Assembly: GCA_008973525.1 (NCBI GenBank)
Contig: WACJ01000045.1
Location: forward strand, 1,364,001 to 1,428,000
Length of the DNA stretch: 64,000 nucleotides
Source: Stenopsyche tienmushanensis
Taxonomy: Eukaryota; Arthropoda; Insecta; Trichoptera; Stenopsychidae
Direction: 5' to 3'
The notes below the pieces were generated by a model, which was not told where the DNA came from, searched no databases, and worked only from the letters and a program-made list of their open reading frames with translations. Positions 1 to 10,896 of the stretch are shown one piece after another. How positions within the stretch are numbered: position 1 is the stretch's first letter; each line of letters opens with the position of its first letter. A program made the translations under genes and the position numbers.

Positions 1-189
1 CTCTGTCTTTGATCCGAAGTACGGAGAACATTCAGGATGCGTTCAATGCTTGCTAGACTCAAAATTTGCTCTGGATCGAATACGTTGGATTGCTTTATGG
101 ATGTATAAATATGCAATTGAATCAATCGAGACCGGGACTTTGTGATCATGAATTACGTATTATATCGAGTGTTGTGTTTAGTATATACG
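1..189. other. unassigned AT-rich sequence
   Basis: No coding, repeat or RNA signal was recognised. The short open frame here has no similarity I know and sits in low-complexity AT-rich DNA. Confidence 0.3.
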
Positions 190-430
190 TAGCAAATACA
201 GGATGCGGCAGGAAAACTGCTTTATTTGAAACGTGCGCCCTAAAGCGACTACTAAAAACGACTCTTTCGACGTGTCAGTAGTCCGAAATTCGGACCGGTT
301 GGACACGGAAACCCTGTGGGCACTCCATCTAATTTTAAAGCTTTTTGTAAGAGTTCTAGTGAAAATGTATTCCCGGGGCTTTCTACGACGGTCGTAGAGG
401 TCCGTCTCAGCGGTCGGTAACAATCAGCGG
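190..430 (+). mobile_element. R1-like LINE tail remnant
   Basis: The stretch around 270-320 carries the CGGACCGGTTGGACACGG core found in several other copies in this window (12.25, 16.21, 21.7 and 62.39 kb). In better preserved copies this core encodes S-G-x-x-F-G-P-V-G-H near the C-terminus of an R1-like LINE ORF2. The downstream part (about 330-420) is similar to 12300-12400. The copy is short, has stops and is not functional. Only the conserved core is secure; the limits are estimates. Confidence 0.5.
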
Positions 431-2567
431 ACACTCACCCCTTTTTTGGGACCAAGAGTGAGATTTTAAACTTTTCCCTAACCCATACAATATAAATAAA
501 TATACTTATTCTTTCCTTATTTATAATTTTTAAAACAAATGTATTTTTCTATATTTTGTGTTGAGAATGAGCGTGTTCTTGTGGATATGAAATTGTCCGC
601 TTTGCGAGCGGGCTGGCTTGATCCCGAATATAAATAATACATAAATATTTTAGGCATAAAAAGTGTTTATTAATATGTTCAGTTAAGAAGCGTTTGAGTT
701 TAAAATTTCACTTTTTGAAGTGAAACTTGTATATGGGCAGTAGGGTAATCTGGGTTAAACGTCACGAAAAGCGAAACTTCAAGCGGCAGTTGGTTGGAAA
801 GAGAGGGTGAATCGTTTGTAGTGTATCCGTGTTTATCACATACATCATAGATCCCAGATCACCCGATCAATACGCTTTAATATGGTGCATCCGTAAACGC
901 CTCGTAAGACAAATTCTCCACACAAACAATGATTCTACTAATTCAAAAACCCTTTTGGGTGCGCGCCTAATAACTCAGAAAAGTTTCGTTACAATCGAAT
1001 GAATGGTATAGGAGCTTATAAAATACAAACATACACGCGACAGTCATTTTTAAATATATAAATTACAAAATACACAGGCACATTTGTTAGCTATTGGCCG
1101 ATATTTTTTTGGAATCTGTAAAAATAAAAATAGGTCTTGTATTTAAGCAAATCATTTCTACAAGACTTTCACAAAAAGTATCAAATGTCCATGATCATCG
1201 CAACCTTTTGAAATCGCTTCGTTTGTCGACACACTAGTTGAAAGTGAATGCGATGAAGAAATTCTCAAATTAATAAAAGCCTAAATGCGTCATTCTGTCA
1301 TCCATCTGTTGTTCATATTTTCACGAAAACGCGCTAAAAATTAGATATATCGAATCTGAAATCTCATAACTAAAAATTCCATAAAAATGATATGAAGCTT
1401 ATACGAAGTCATGGGTTCTAGGATAGAAAAACCGGTGGTAAAAAAGACAAAGAGCTCGTCGTTATAGGCTAAATTTTGATGGCGACTGCGATTCAAATCA
1501 CGACCAAAGCAGGGCGTCCCATTTTCATAGCCACCCGCTGCTCCGAATTAAATACGCACTCTTTCTTCAATTAGTATTGGATTACATTATCAGAAAAATT
1601 ATAAATTTGCCGTTATTCTATGCTGTTAATTTGGAATGGATCGATTTCTACGTTGTCTTTATAGAACCGAACGAAAAATATGAACGGCATATGAAATGCG
1701 ATTTCGCTCGGACACTGTTAATCCAAATTTTATAATTGCTTACATAAGTCGATTGCAAAACCGGTTCCTGCAACTGCTCAATTTATTCCGTTATTGTTTT
1801 CGTGGCCAGATGCTTTGAAATATTAAAGCGGGACATTTCCTTTAATTTCACTTTGTTGCTCTTTGATCGCCTTTTCTGGCTGAAAATCACGTCGAATCAA
1901 TTTCTGATTGATGTTTCAATAATTTGGGAAGGTTCAAAGATTTGCGTGATTGAACATTTGAGAATAATTCGAGCGAAATGTGCGCTGAAATTCGCATATA
2001 AAAAGCAGAGTTCTGAAATCAAGCCGTGGGTGGAATATTTATTTATAGCAGCACTTCGTTATAGGAATGGAACTGAGGATATATGTTATTTCGTAAATTA
2101 ATTAGATTGAGTACTTAACATATCTTTCGTTGATATAAAATGTTCGAAAATGTACATATGTATATAATATATTAGGGGAAGAAATGTCATGTTTTTATTG
2201 ATTTTCATACTACTTAAAGACACGTGCCTATCCATAAAATTGCGACCAAAAACACTTTTAGTGTTGAAAATATTAGGGGTGGTTAAGAACTTGAAAGAGC
2301 ATACACTGTGTGAAGACTCAATTCAAAATTTCCTGGCTCAAAAATAATTTAAAATGATTGATTTACAGCGTAAATCAAGAATGTTCCTTCCTATGCGGTT
2401 GCGGACATTAATAACAATTATAGATACCGGCATTAAATTAAAATCTACAAAGTTGCTTTTTTGTCTACAAGTACTTTACGTTAATTATTAATGAATAAAC
2501 GTAGTCTACTTTCGATACAAGGTGGTTAGGGCTTCTGTAGACGGAGCTAAAATTGTAGCGCGGGATC
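431..2567. other. AT-rich intergenic sequence, no gene seen
   Basis: No long open frame with recognisable similarity. A 99-codon frame at 1802-2101 (plus) has no motif and reads like chance in AT-rich DNA. One repeat at 781-851 is listed separately. Confidence 0.35.
781..851. repeat. short dispersed repeat, pair with 16805-16871
   Basis: Both places share GGAAAGAGAGGG-x-GAATCG followed by TTTGTAGTGT and CATACATCATAGA at matching spacing. This is an old duplicate of an unidentified dispersed repeat. No coding potential is visible. Confidence 0.55.
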
Positions 2568-3641
2568 TTGGTTGAATAAGTCCTTACCGATTTTGATAGA
2601 CGTCTGTTTGAGCTCAATTTGTATCCAAACACGATGAAGACAGCATGTCCGTAAGTTTGTTTTTAAAAAAACGATTGGTCAGTAATTATTAATGAGCAAA
2701 TAAATGTTATTTTAAGGTTGAAATACGTCGAAGCCCGAAACTGATCGATATCACATTCGGCATTATATGCTGCTGTTTTTCGACCAGGGCTTGAACACCA
2801 ACAAAGCCATACATTAAATTTATAATGTTTGTGACTGGAACTGGAAAATCCTTAGATTGTGATGACGACATATTTGAGAATCATAGTGGAAGCAGATGCT
2901 CGATTGAGTATCGAAGAATTAGTCGCAGAGGATGCATTCAGAGGAAAGATGAATCGAATGAGGCTTTGGAAACAGTGGCATAACTACTAATTGGCAAGCT
3001 TAGGCGACGTCTAGGGGGCAGGCATAATATATATATATATGTTTTTAAAAATTTTATATTAACTTTCTCTACCGGTGATGTATTTACTACACCTCGACTC
3101 TAATAATGTGAATATCGATATGAAATATAATAGATAGGGGCTTCAGAATTTTTGTATTCCTCCGTAATATAATTACAAATCACATTAAAATATTATAGTA
3201 TATAAGTTTTCATCTGCAGCGACGGAAATAAATAATTTGTCTGAGTTTTAGTCAGTGTCTCAACAGAGAAGAGTTTTATAAGTCAAATCCCAGGGATCGA
3301 AATTTTAGCTCGGGATTGGATTCCCTAATCAGGAACAATTTAGTAATTCCACACCCTCCATATTGAACAGATCTGGTTCCGACGGATTATCATCTTTTTC
3401 GATCTTTGATACATTTTCTAAAGGATAAACTTTTTCGAAACGCAACTGAAGTCGAAAATCATATTTGTTCATATTTCGGCTCAAAAGCAGAAGAATTTTA
3501 CAAAACACAAAAAACCTGTGGGAAATAGTAAGTAGTAATGAAGGAAATTATGTTTCGAAAGATTTTGTAAATGAAAATGGAAAAAAGTAAATTAATTCTT
3601 TCATTGGTAAGCAATCGGCAAAGACTTTTCGATATATCCTA
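2568..3641 (+). mobile_element. mariner remnant, family A
   Basis: The left end reads AATAAGTCCTTACCGATTTT and the right end AATCGGCAAAGACTTTTCG. These are inverted versions of the same terminal repeat, also present at 15853, 35066, 47309 and 36290. Inside, after about 2710, broken frames resemble the N-terminus of a mariner transposase (the V-F-R-P-G-L-N-T region). The copy is full of stops and is split by a dispersed repeat at 3039-3285. It has terminal inverted repeats but no usable transposase. Confidence 0.6.
3039..3285. repeat. dispersed repeat, close pair with 23225-23490
   Basis: Roughly 220 bases match 23225-23490 closely by eye, including ACCGGTGATGTATTTACTAC and CATCTGCAGCGACGGAAATA. 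The 23-kb copy carries a small insertion of about 20 bases. It lies inside a mariner remnant, so it arrived later. The family is unknown and no open frame is present. Confidence 0.75.
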
Positions 3642-3645
3642 TATA

Positions 3646-3800
3646 AGCTGCCACAACATAGTTCCTACGATCGATAGCGGATATGGCACTTTAAGAAGAA
3701 TACGAATATATAATCCCGGATCAACAAAGTTGTTTTGTATTCGGTGGGATTATAACGAGATTATTCATGAAGTCACTGTGAAATATTAAAAGTAGGTTAA
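3646..3800 (+). pseudogene. mariner transposase fragment
   Basis: The end of the open frame at 3571-3789 reads C-I-R-W-D-Y-N-E-I-I-H-E. This matches the C-x-W-W-D-x-K-G-I-I-H-Y block around the first catalytic-domain aspartate of mariner transposases (DD34D type). It lies just outside the right terminal repeat of the neighbouring copy, so it is a separate broken piece. Nothing upstream in frame supports a gene. Confidence 0.5.
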
Positions 3801-3804
3801 ATAT

Positions 3805-4590
3805 ACGAGGGTAAAAGCACCCGACTTAATAAAGAAAGCACAAAATATTTGGAAAATAACGTCTTTATTTCTCAATATAGTTTCCTTTCAGCTTCTATGC
3901 CCTGTTTATAATGAGCGTCGTCGAGCTCCTCAAAATGGCCAACAACCATTCCAGCTCTTTATTGTTGGCAAATCTTTTAATACCGAGCCATTTTTTCAAG
4001 TCTAGAAAAAGAAAATAATCTAAGGGCGCTAAATCTGGCAAATGGGTTGCCTGAAAAATGGAACTGTCTTCACCTTCTTTGGAGCTGATTCTCTCCTTTC
4101 AGTCCTTTTTTAAGTGTTCCTTTATCTCAGGTTTCATTTTAAGTCTACGATTATGACTCGACGCAAAAAATCGGTTTTATTGCTTTAAAACATCGCCAAA
4201 TATTCGATTGAAATATCCTTATGATTTTTGTTCCATTGTGAGCAAACGCGGCACCCATCCTGCGCACAGCTTTCTCATGTCCAAATTTTCAGTCAATATG
4301 CGCATCACAGTACACTTTCAGTCGTCGGTCATCCAATACCATTTTGTGGATTTTTACCTTAATTTCTGGCGTAGTCATTTGGTCGACCACTTGCGATGTT
4401 CGTCTTGGCGGCTCGTACGGCCTCGTTTAAAGTCTGCCACTCAATATTATACTGTTGTAAATGAAAGCGCAGATTTACCGCAGAGTATAATCTAGCTCAA
4501 CTTTAATATTGGTTGGACTGAGACATTTCATATAAAACTATATGTTTACAAATACAAGTCGGGTACTTCTGGTTAATGTGATATTAAAAG
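3805..4590 (-). mobile_element. mariner-like remnant, family C
   Basis: The left end has TACGAGGGTAAAAGCACCCG and the right end, near 4548, has GTCGGGTACTTCTGG, its inverted counterpart. The same end occurs at 21058 and 21213. On the minus strand around 3980-4060 the translation contains L-P-D-L-A-P-x-D-Y-F-L-F followed by L-K-K-W-L. This is the SPDLAPSDYFLF block that holds the last catalytic aspartate of mariner transposases. The frame is broken by many stops. Confidence 0.6.
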
Positions 4591-4653
4591 GCCCGCTTTA
4601 AATTCGGATTTTAGATATCGGCTTGTTATTATTTAAAAATATTTTTAAAGCAT

Positions 4654-4851
4654 TTAAATTGCTTGAACTGCCGGTCTGAAGTTGATGAAGGTCATGGTTA
4701 CTACTTGGTGGTCTGCAACTGGATCCACTACAACTTTCTCAACACTAGTGAAACCATAACATGAATGCATTTTGGAGATTGCAGATTGGTCATCTGAAGG
4801 CATCATCTTCATTGTTTTTTTGTTATTGCGAAATTCCCACCAGACAAGCGG
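4654..4851 (-). CDS. unassigned exon-like open frame
   Basis: A minus-strand frame is open from just after a TAA at 4852-4854 to a TAA at 4654-4656. The first ATG is at 4812, giving 52 residues (M-K-M-M-P-S-D-D-Q-S at the start, F-R-P-A-V-Q-A-I at the end). The composition is protein-like rather than the Lys/Asn/Ile/Phe-rich chance pattern of nearby frames. An AG at the end of AATGAAG just before ATGATG could be a splice acceptor, which would make this a last exon. I do not recognise the family. It could be a true terminal exon, a decayed gene copy or chance. Confidence 0.3.
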   Translation of the reverse strand, partial: PLVWWEFRNNKKTMKMMPSDDQSAISKMHSCYGFTSVEKVVVDPVADHQVVTMTFINFRPAVQAI

Positions 4852-4856
4852 TTATG

Positions 4857-5599
4857 AAAGTCACCTCGTTACAATAGCTAATATATTCTGGATGGCCTGT
4901 TTGTATTTCGAAATTCAACCCGATTAAATTTTGAATTGATACATTTTAAAATACCATAATCTAAATTAAAATGTTGAAAAATCATTCCAAATTAATGAAT
5001 ATAATATGTATATAGAAGATCCACTAGAGCTCTAAAATTATACCATTGGCTATATATTGACATATGGTAAATATTAGTCTTTCGGTAAAAATGTATTATT
5101 ATACAACACATTTAATATACTGAAAGGCAAAGGTTTTCACTAATGATTAATCGGATACAATATAAAAAAGCCTTTTTAATATACACATATTTTAATGGTG
5201 GGGTTTCGAATGGATATAGGGGGATAAAAAGATAGTAAACATATAAAAAAGTTACTCTATTGATTAAGGACGTCGTCTTTTTTGAGGGCGTAATCCTCAT
5301 ATAATGATGACTGCCGTCTAATACATTTAAGGATCACGTCCATTTTCATTGAATTTGATTTTTTTTTCTCAATTGATTAGAAAAACAGAGCTGGAACTAT
5401 GTTATAGATGCTTACAATAAATATTACAAGTACCGCGCTACAACTTTAGCCGCGTCGATCGAAGCCTTAACCACCTTATATTGAAGGTTTTTTCTTTTAT
5501 TCAACCTTAAAAATGTTTTCAGCGGCTCAAATTATCAAAACAGCGTTAATTGTCAAAGAACACCAATTATCAAAATAGTGGCAGCAGAGCCGTAACGAG
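4857..5599. other. AT-rich intergenic sequence, no gene seen
   Basis: Low-complexity AT-rich DNA. The short minus-strand frame at 5112-5300 is Tyr/Leu/Ile-rich with no motif. Confidence 0.3.
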
Positions 5600-5945
5600 G
5601 GTATGAAGCACCCGTGGCAAGTATCTAACTTTCTTTCGTGAGAGCACAGATCATAAAAGGCTCCGGGTACGCATTTATCCATGAAAATGTCGCAAAAAGC
5701 CCTAAAAGATGACGCAGTGGCCAACCGGTCCGCTTTTCCGATCGCTGTTATGACGAACGAACGCCTCGTGATTGGAAGCCGTACCCGAACATGCCTACGG
5801 AATGATTGTGAGCTCTCATTACAAAACGAAGTTGTCCGAAGAAGACTGATCGGATGGATTACAAAAGGATCGAAAATATTGTTGTCTTTATTTTATTCCG
5901 GGCTTATACCGGCTTGGATCGATCCAATTTTTAGGCGATAACGAA
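5600..5945 (-). mobile_element. LINE-tailed (SINE-like) repeat, copy 1
   Basis: Read on the minus strand this matches 62170-62605 (plus) and 52905-53230 (minus) along about 330 bases. Shared blocks in order are TTATCGCCTAAA, AATAAAATAAAGACAACAAT, GTCTTCTTCGGACAACTTCG, the R1-like core with GGACCGGTTGG, and a tail with GGATAAATGCGTACCCGG. The first module is absent from the other R1-like fragments in the window, so these three copies form a distinct subfamily. No intact coding sequence is present. Confidence 0.6.
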
Positions 5946-7268
5946 GAAAAAAGTTATAAGGCAACTTAGTATATATTATAAAAATGGACAGATTCAATCA
6001 GTCTTAAATAATGTATAGTAGAATGGTCTAGTAAAATTAAAAACCATGTGCAACTCTCCACTGGGTTGGTATTCTGTTTTATACCCCAAGCCCATTTGCG
6101 CCCGTGGCGGGCGCCTGCTTTGCCACCCCCTTGTTACGGCCCTGGTTTTGAAGTTTGAAGTCGAGCTGAATGGTCCAATAGGTCGATCGCGATCGACCGA
6201 TGTGGCATCCTTGGCGTCCATCAAAAAGACAATGCATACAATGAGCTTTTCCTAGAAGCTAAGGAGCTTCAAGACCGTGTTATTTCAAATCCGCTGCAAT
6301 AAGAAGATCAGATGCTTACTGTTGCTAATTTGTACCGATGAAAATGACGAGCGTCTTTAAAATAAATTTAGTTTTCCTTTCTACCCTTATTCGTTTATCT
6401 TTCAGCCCTTCCATCTGAAAGATCATGTTTTTCCCGCTAAAAATCAAAACCTATCGCGCTGCCATTTTATCATTTCATTTAGACGTTGTAATGTGCGTTT
6501 ATTGCGCTTTGGTTAAGACCACAGAAGGCATCTTTCTTGAATAACACGCGGATTTTCATCATCGAAATTATTCTTCTATTCTTCGATTGAGGAATCTATC
6601 CATTGTGAAATGAGCTTCATCGCTAAGCAGAAACTTAAATTAAGAAAGACACACATCCGATCGCCATCGACTCTTATGACACACACACATCTGATTATTT
6701 AAGTCCACCGATGGACACGAAATTATTACCAAGTTCACCTCAGACAGGCCCCTTGTGATTCTATGATTACCTCGAAGAAATGCCGATCCATCGTCTAGGA
6801 CAGTGATTGTCAACATTGTGCAAAACGAAGTCGAAAACGCATTTCGATCAAGATTTGCACACGTAAATTGACTTGGAAGTTATGCGCATAAATGTGTATT
6901 TTTTTCGCCGTATGACCGTTTGGTTTGCAAATCTAGCCGAAGATAAGAATTGGTAATAGATTTTTTTTGTATTTCGGACTGTTTCTTCGTGATAATATTT
7001 ATATAAAGCACCAACGTAGAGCATCTTTGGCATTGAAATACATTCTGATGCTATGCAGATTTATTTCACCTATGAGGATTATGATATCTTCAAAAATACT
7101 CCCGGAAATAGGACATTTAAGATGATGATATTCGAAGATTTAGCTAATGAAAAATAAACGAAATTCTTCTTCAACGTTGAGGATAAACCATCAAATCTCA
7201 ATACTGATAAAGAACGCATCAGATATTGTATATATAATGCCGTATTGACCTATCTTAGTGCCGGGCGG
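5946..7268. other. intergenic sequence with one GC-rich pocket
   Basis: No gene was recognised. A GC-rich pocket at about 6080-6230 gives overlapping open frames on both strands (6046-6255 plus, 5994-6224 minus), which is what compositional bias alone would produce. It may be an old repeat of unknown type. Confidence 0.3.
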
Positions 7269-7317
7269 CGATATATCGTCGTTGACAACACTGCGTCGTG
7301 TCATCGACGATATATCG
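7269..7317. repeat. near-perfect 49-base hairpin
   Basis: CGATATATCGTCG (7269-7281), one mismatched T, TGACA (283-287 of this kilobase), an 11-base loop, TGTCA, a mismatched T and CGACGATATATCG (7305-7317). Eighteen of nineteen stem positions pair. The arms hold ATCG/CGAT units like those of insect DRE (TATCGATA) sites, but no exact TATCGATA is present. No gene adjoins it. Confidence 0.75.
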
Positions 7318-7899
7318 ATGCGCATGTAATGGCATCCCTAATATTCGCACTTCGAGATATTTATGTTTTAAAATTACTTTATAGAACGTTATATGAAACT
7401 CTCATTCAATAGATAGACATATTTAAAAAGTTATAATTATATTATAGTCGATTATCTATGAGTGCGGATAAAAATTAAGATTTTTTACAAATGTTGAAAT
7501 ACAGTTGCCATTAATTTTTTTTCGAATTCTGGCTCGGCATTCTTCGCTTAGGCACAGCTTTTTCGTTTGGCGCTTAAAAGTGTTAAGTTCGCGACTGGAA
7601 TGTGCGCAAGGCCATTGACAACATTGTTGCTTGGAGAATTTAACATAGACAGTCGAGATTTAAAGGAAGCTCTTATATTAGATCAGATCTTCAAAATCTG
7701 ACGATGGCCTTCCTAAATGACCAATTCACTCGGATTTGCGACTGAGGAATTGCCACAAATGTATCTTCATATTTCATCAATGCAGGCGAATTTATAAAAG
7801 ACTAGCAAGTATCAGGTATGCGTTCCACTGCCACACGCGCTTAATAATTATTTGAAAAGAAACGCAGTAATATAGTTACGTAGTTTATAGATTCCGTCT
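7318..7899. other. AT-rich intergenic sequence, no gene seen
   Basis: Nothing supportable was found between the hairpin and the GC-rich element that begins near 7.9 kb. Confidence 0.3.
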
Positions 7900-8607
7900 A
7901 CATGTAGCGCGGGTTGAAAGGCTAGGATCTAAAAACATGCGCGCGCTCGCTCTCGCATCGAAGATCGACCGTCTCCCTCTCTCCCCGGATGGGCGTTAGA
8001 CTCCACGTTGCCCACTCATAACACCCCAGGGGGAGGGGGGGGAGAGAGTCAACTCTACACCCGTGGGCAACGGTTGAACCCCTGGGATAATGATATGGAG
8101 TAGAGGTACGTGAAAGTAGTCTCATTGGTTTGCTTATCAATCCCAGCTAACATGAGTTGGGCACGCAGGTCACCCTGTGATGCATACCCATAAAGGGGTG
8201 TGTGAAATAGTCGATTACAGTAGGTGATGGAGACTGTGTCAAAGGTATCACCACTATCCTCAACAGCCTAGTGCAGGGGTCGGCAACCTTTTGAGTCGGA
8301 AGAGCCAAAAATTACAATTTACAAATTTCAAGTGTTTAAAGAGCCACAATTTTTTTTCTTGCCAACAATAAATAGTACTCGCATAAATAAAGTTTTTTGG
8401 TAAAAATAATCTATTTATTCATATATAAGTAGTATTTTTTAACAACAAATTAGATAATATATATACATATATATAAATTATTTTAATTATTAAAATATTA
8501 ATAAATAGCCGGGTGTTCGATCGCGTTAAGTTTTTTGGTAAAAAATTAAAAAACGAATTTTTTACCTTATCCGATATTTCGGACCACTCGTCGGTCAGTT
8601 TAAAAAA

Positions 8608-10400
8608 TTAAAATTTAGGTAAATTTTCATTTGTTAGTTGGCTTCTTACTTTACTTTTAATTATATTCATGCAAGAGAACGCTTAGGCCCGATCCACACT
8701 GTGGTGCCGTTGACGGTTCGATCTCGGTCCGATCCCGGTCCGATCTAATGTTCTTACACAGGAAACAGTCAGAGTATTCACACTATCGGATCGTTCCGAT
8801 TCCGTTTCTTGTGTGAAAGTGTTTGACCGGACCGAGACCGAGAGCGGGATCGAGCCGTTAGCGGCACCGTGGTGTGGATCGGGCCTTACTCTTGCAAATA
8901 TGTCGATCCGAAGATAGTCAGGACTCCAAATGCCAAATTCTTCACCTCACTGTAGCAATCTGGAAGACTATTCCATGCGTCGAATATAAGTGCCTCAACT
9001 CGCGGCATTTCTTTTAAAGCTGTCCACTTTTATTGCGTTACGTACATACATTTCTGGACCTTCAACTCTTCCAACTTGCTTTTCAACTCTGTAAATTTTC
9101 CACTCCACAAAGCTTTACTTTTTAAATCGATCAATTGCGTTTCTAGAGATTCAGTATCAACTCCAAATGGCTCAATGTAGATTTCGTTACTATTTGTGTT
9201 GAGTGGACTTACTATGAATGCTAGAATGGCTTTGTTGGTTTTGAATTGCTGAAATCTGTCAGAAAATTCATCTTTAATTTTTTTTATAACTGTGCTGAAG
9301 TAATTTGTGTCAACAATCGCACTGGTTTTAGTGCGATATTGCTTTAGAAAATGAAAATGAAGTAATTAACCGCTCTGAATATCTTCTGCAAAAATAATTA
9401 TTTTTTCACCAAAACAACTCTTCTATTAAAACATAGGTTGGGTTTTCCTTTTCTTGCAGTTTTAGATTCAGATCATTTAATTTCGCCGTGATATATACCA
9501 CAAAGAAAAAAATTTGCAACCATTTGTCGTTCTCTAATTCAGGGTGATTAATATATTTTTCTTTGGGGAATGTGTTTATTTCATCCAAGCACAAAGTAAA
9601 ACGTTTCAACACCTTACCTTTGGAAAGCCATCGCACTTTATTCTGAAGAAGGAGGTCGGAATACTGAGTATTCATTTCGTTCTAGAATTCTTTTAACTGA
9701 CGATGGTAGAGTGATTTTGACAAGATGCTGTTAACAATCTAGATTACCAAAGTCATGACCTGAACTATTTTGGCCGGAAATTTTTGGACACAAAGCGCTT
9801 CTTGGTGTATTATGCAATGAAACGTAAGTATTTCGTGGTTTATTTTGCTCTGAAGAATCGTTATTGTCCCTATATTTCCTGTCATACTTCTGGCTCCATC
9901 AGTTGCTATCGAAAAGATTTTATTTAAATTGATCTTATTATCTTCGAGCCATTTTTGCACGTTATTCTCTATATCTTCCCCTCTAGTTTGTCCCGAGAGC
10001 GGTAGCAATCCTAGAAGTTTTTCTTTTTACCTGACAAAAAGAGCCACGTTTGCTGTGTCTTTTATGTCGCAATACTCATTTATAGCAAGTGAAAAAGCAG
10101 AAGCCAGTTGAATGTCTTCCACCTGCAAATATGTTACATTTGAAGACATTTTAGCTATTCTATCTTGTACTGTTTTAGCGGATATTGGTAAATCTTTGGG
10201 TTTTTTTTCTTCAAGATTTTTGGTTTGTAGTGAAGTTTCTCTCTAAATTTGATTTCGTATTGTGTGCAAGTTTTTTTGTGGCAAATGAGACAAGATGGGA
10301 GGCCATCTGAGTTGAATATGAAAGCGAACGACTTCGTCCAATCCCGATTGAATGCTCGATGCTCTTCTTCAATTCTTCTCCTTTTTTGAGTAGATGCCAT
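8608..10400 (-). pseudogene. hAT (ZBED-like) transposase, decayed
   Basis: The reading frame starts at the ATG at 10398-10400 and ends at the TAA at 8608-8610, broken by several stops and frameshifts. Pieces in order are an N-terminal BED-type zinc finger with C-L-I-C, then L-P-L-S-G-Q-T-R-G-E-D and A-T-D-G-A-R-S-M-T-G (catalytic-core region). Next come F-H-C-I-I-H-Q-E-A-L-C, the hAT R-W block V-R-W-L-S-K-G-K-V, and a C-terminal hATC dimerisation region with F-G-S-T-Y-L-Q-E and A-F-S-C-M-N-I-I-K-S-K. The last block is split by the MITE. In intact relatives this enzyme cuts and pastes the element in the nucleus. This copy cannot make a full protein. Confidence 0.9.
8686..8885. mobile_element. 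PIF/Harbinger-like MITE inside hAT
   Basis: A 200-base element with ends GGCCCGATCCACAC and its inverted complement. The inverted match extends over about 38 bases with six mismatches. It is flanked by TTA on both sides (8683-8685 and 8886-8888). A 3-bp TWA duplication and ends beginning GGCC are typical of PIF/Harbinger elements. There is no coding sequence. It interrupts the hATC region of the surrounding transposase and is therefore the youngest layer here. Confidence 0.85.
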
Positions 10401-10524
10401 GCTTGGAGTAAAACTGTGATAAAGAGCCGCAGCTTCACGTCCAAAGAGCCGCATGTGGCTCGCGAGCCGCAGGTTGCCGACCCCTGGCCTAGTGCATACA
10501 GGGGAGAACGACTTTAGGCTACTT

Positions 10525-10896
10525 TTTTTTTTTTTTTTTTTTTTTCTGTGGGCGAGAAAATCTTCGCAAGACGCCCAGTGAAGCTGGGCAGTGTAGGATT
10601 CACGATTGTTCGGTCGTGCCTGCCCACTAAACCCGCCCTTGTCCTTCTCTGTCCTCCTGGTATTGTTTTCCACATTGCTTCGGGAGGACAGGTAGTCTGG
10701 CCTTAGGTGATTGGCCCTATTCTATTGTTGGAGAGGCTGTTGCGCTCTGCGTCTCTCTCTTTCACTGCCCTCTTTGGCGCTCAGAATCTCTTCCACGTAT
10801 TCGCGCCAAAGGTCCCAGTTCTTCTTGCTCTCCATCATGCTGTGGATCATGTTGTTGGCGTTGAGCTCGGCTACCCCGAGTGCTTGTTTCAGCAAG
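10525..10896 (-). mobile_element. 5'-truncated R1-like LINE copy with target duplication
   Basis: On the minus strand the frame reads A-L-G-V-A-E-L-N, then H-S-M-M-E-S-K-K-N-W and I-L-S-A-K-E-G-S, and stops at a TAG (10722-10724). A 3' UTR of about 175 bases and a 23-base poly(A) tract (T run 10523-10545) follow. The same C-terminus and 3' UTR occur at 49560-49898. CTTTAGGCTACTT flanks both sides (512-524 and 897-909 of this kilobase), a 13-bp target-site duplication. This is a classic 5'-truncated target-primed insertion. Confidence 0.9.
10573..10589 (-). other. 3' UTR hairpin of the LINE
   Basis: GCCCAG, a 5-base loop and CTGGGC form a perfect 6-bp stem near the 3' end of the LINE copy. 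The equivalent hairpin at 49850-49869 has a different stem sequence but still pairs. LINE 3' UTR structures are often bound by the element's reverse transcriptase, so a template-recognition role is possible. That role is inference. Confidence 0.6.

Larger units (their letters stand above)
8274..10486 (-). mobile_element. hAT transposon, non-autonomous now
   Basis: Both ends carry the 15-base terminal inverted repeat CAGGGGTCGGCAACC. They are flanked by a perfect 8-bp duplication GCCTAGTG (8266-8273 and 10487-10494), the hAT hallmark. Subterminal AAGAGCC motifs recur at both ends. The minus strand encodes a decayed transposase of the ZBED/GTF2IRD2-like hAT group. A second transposon sits inside at 8686-8885. 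The intact ends and duplication date this insertion after the GC-rich host element. Confidence 0.95.
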
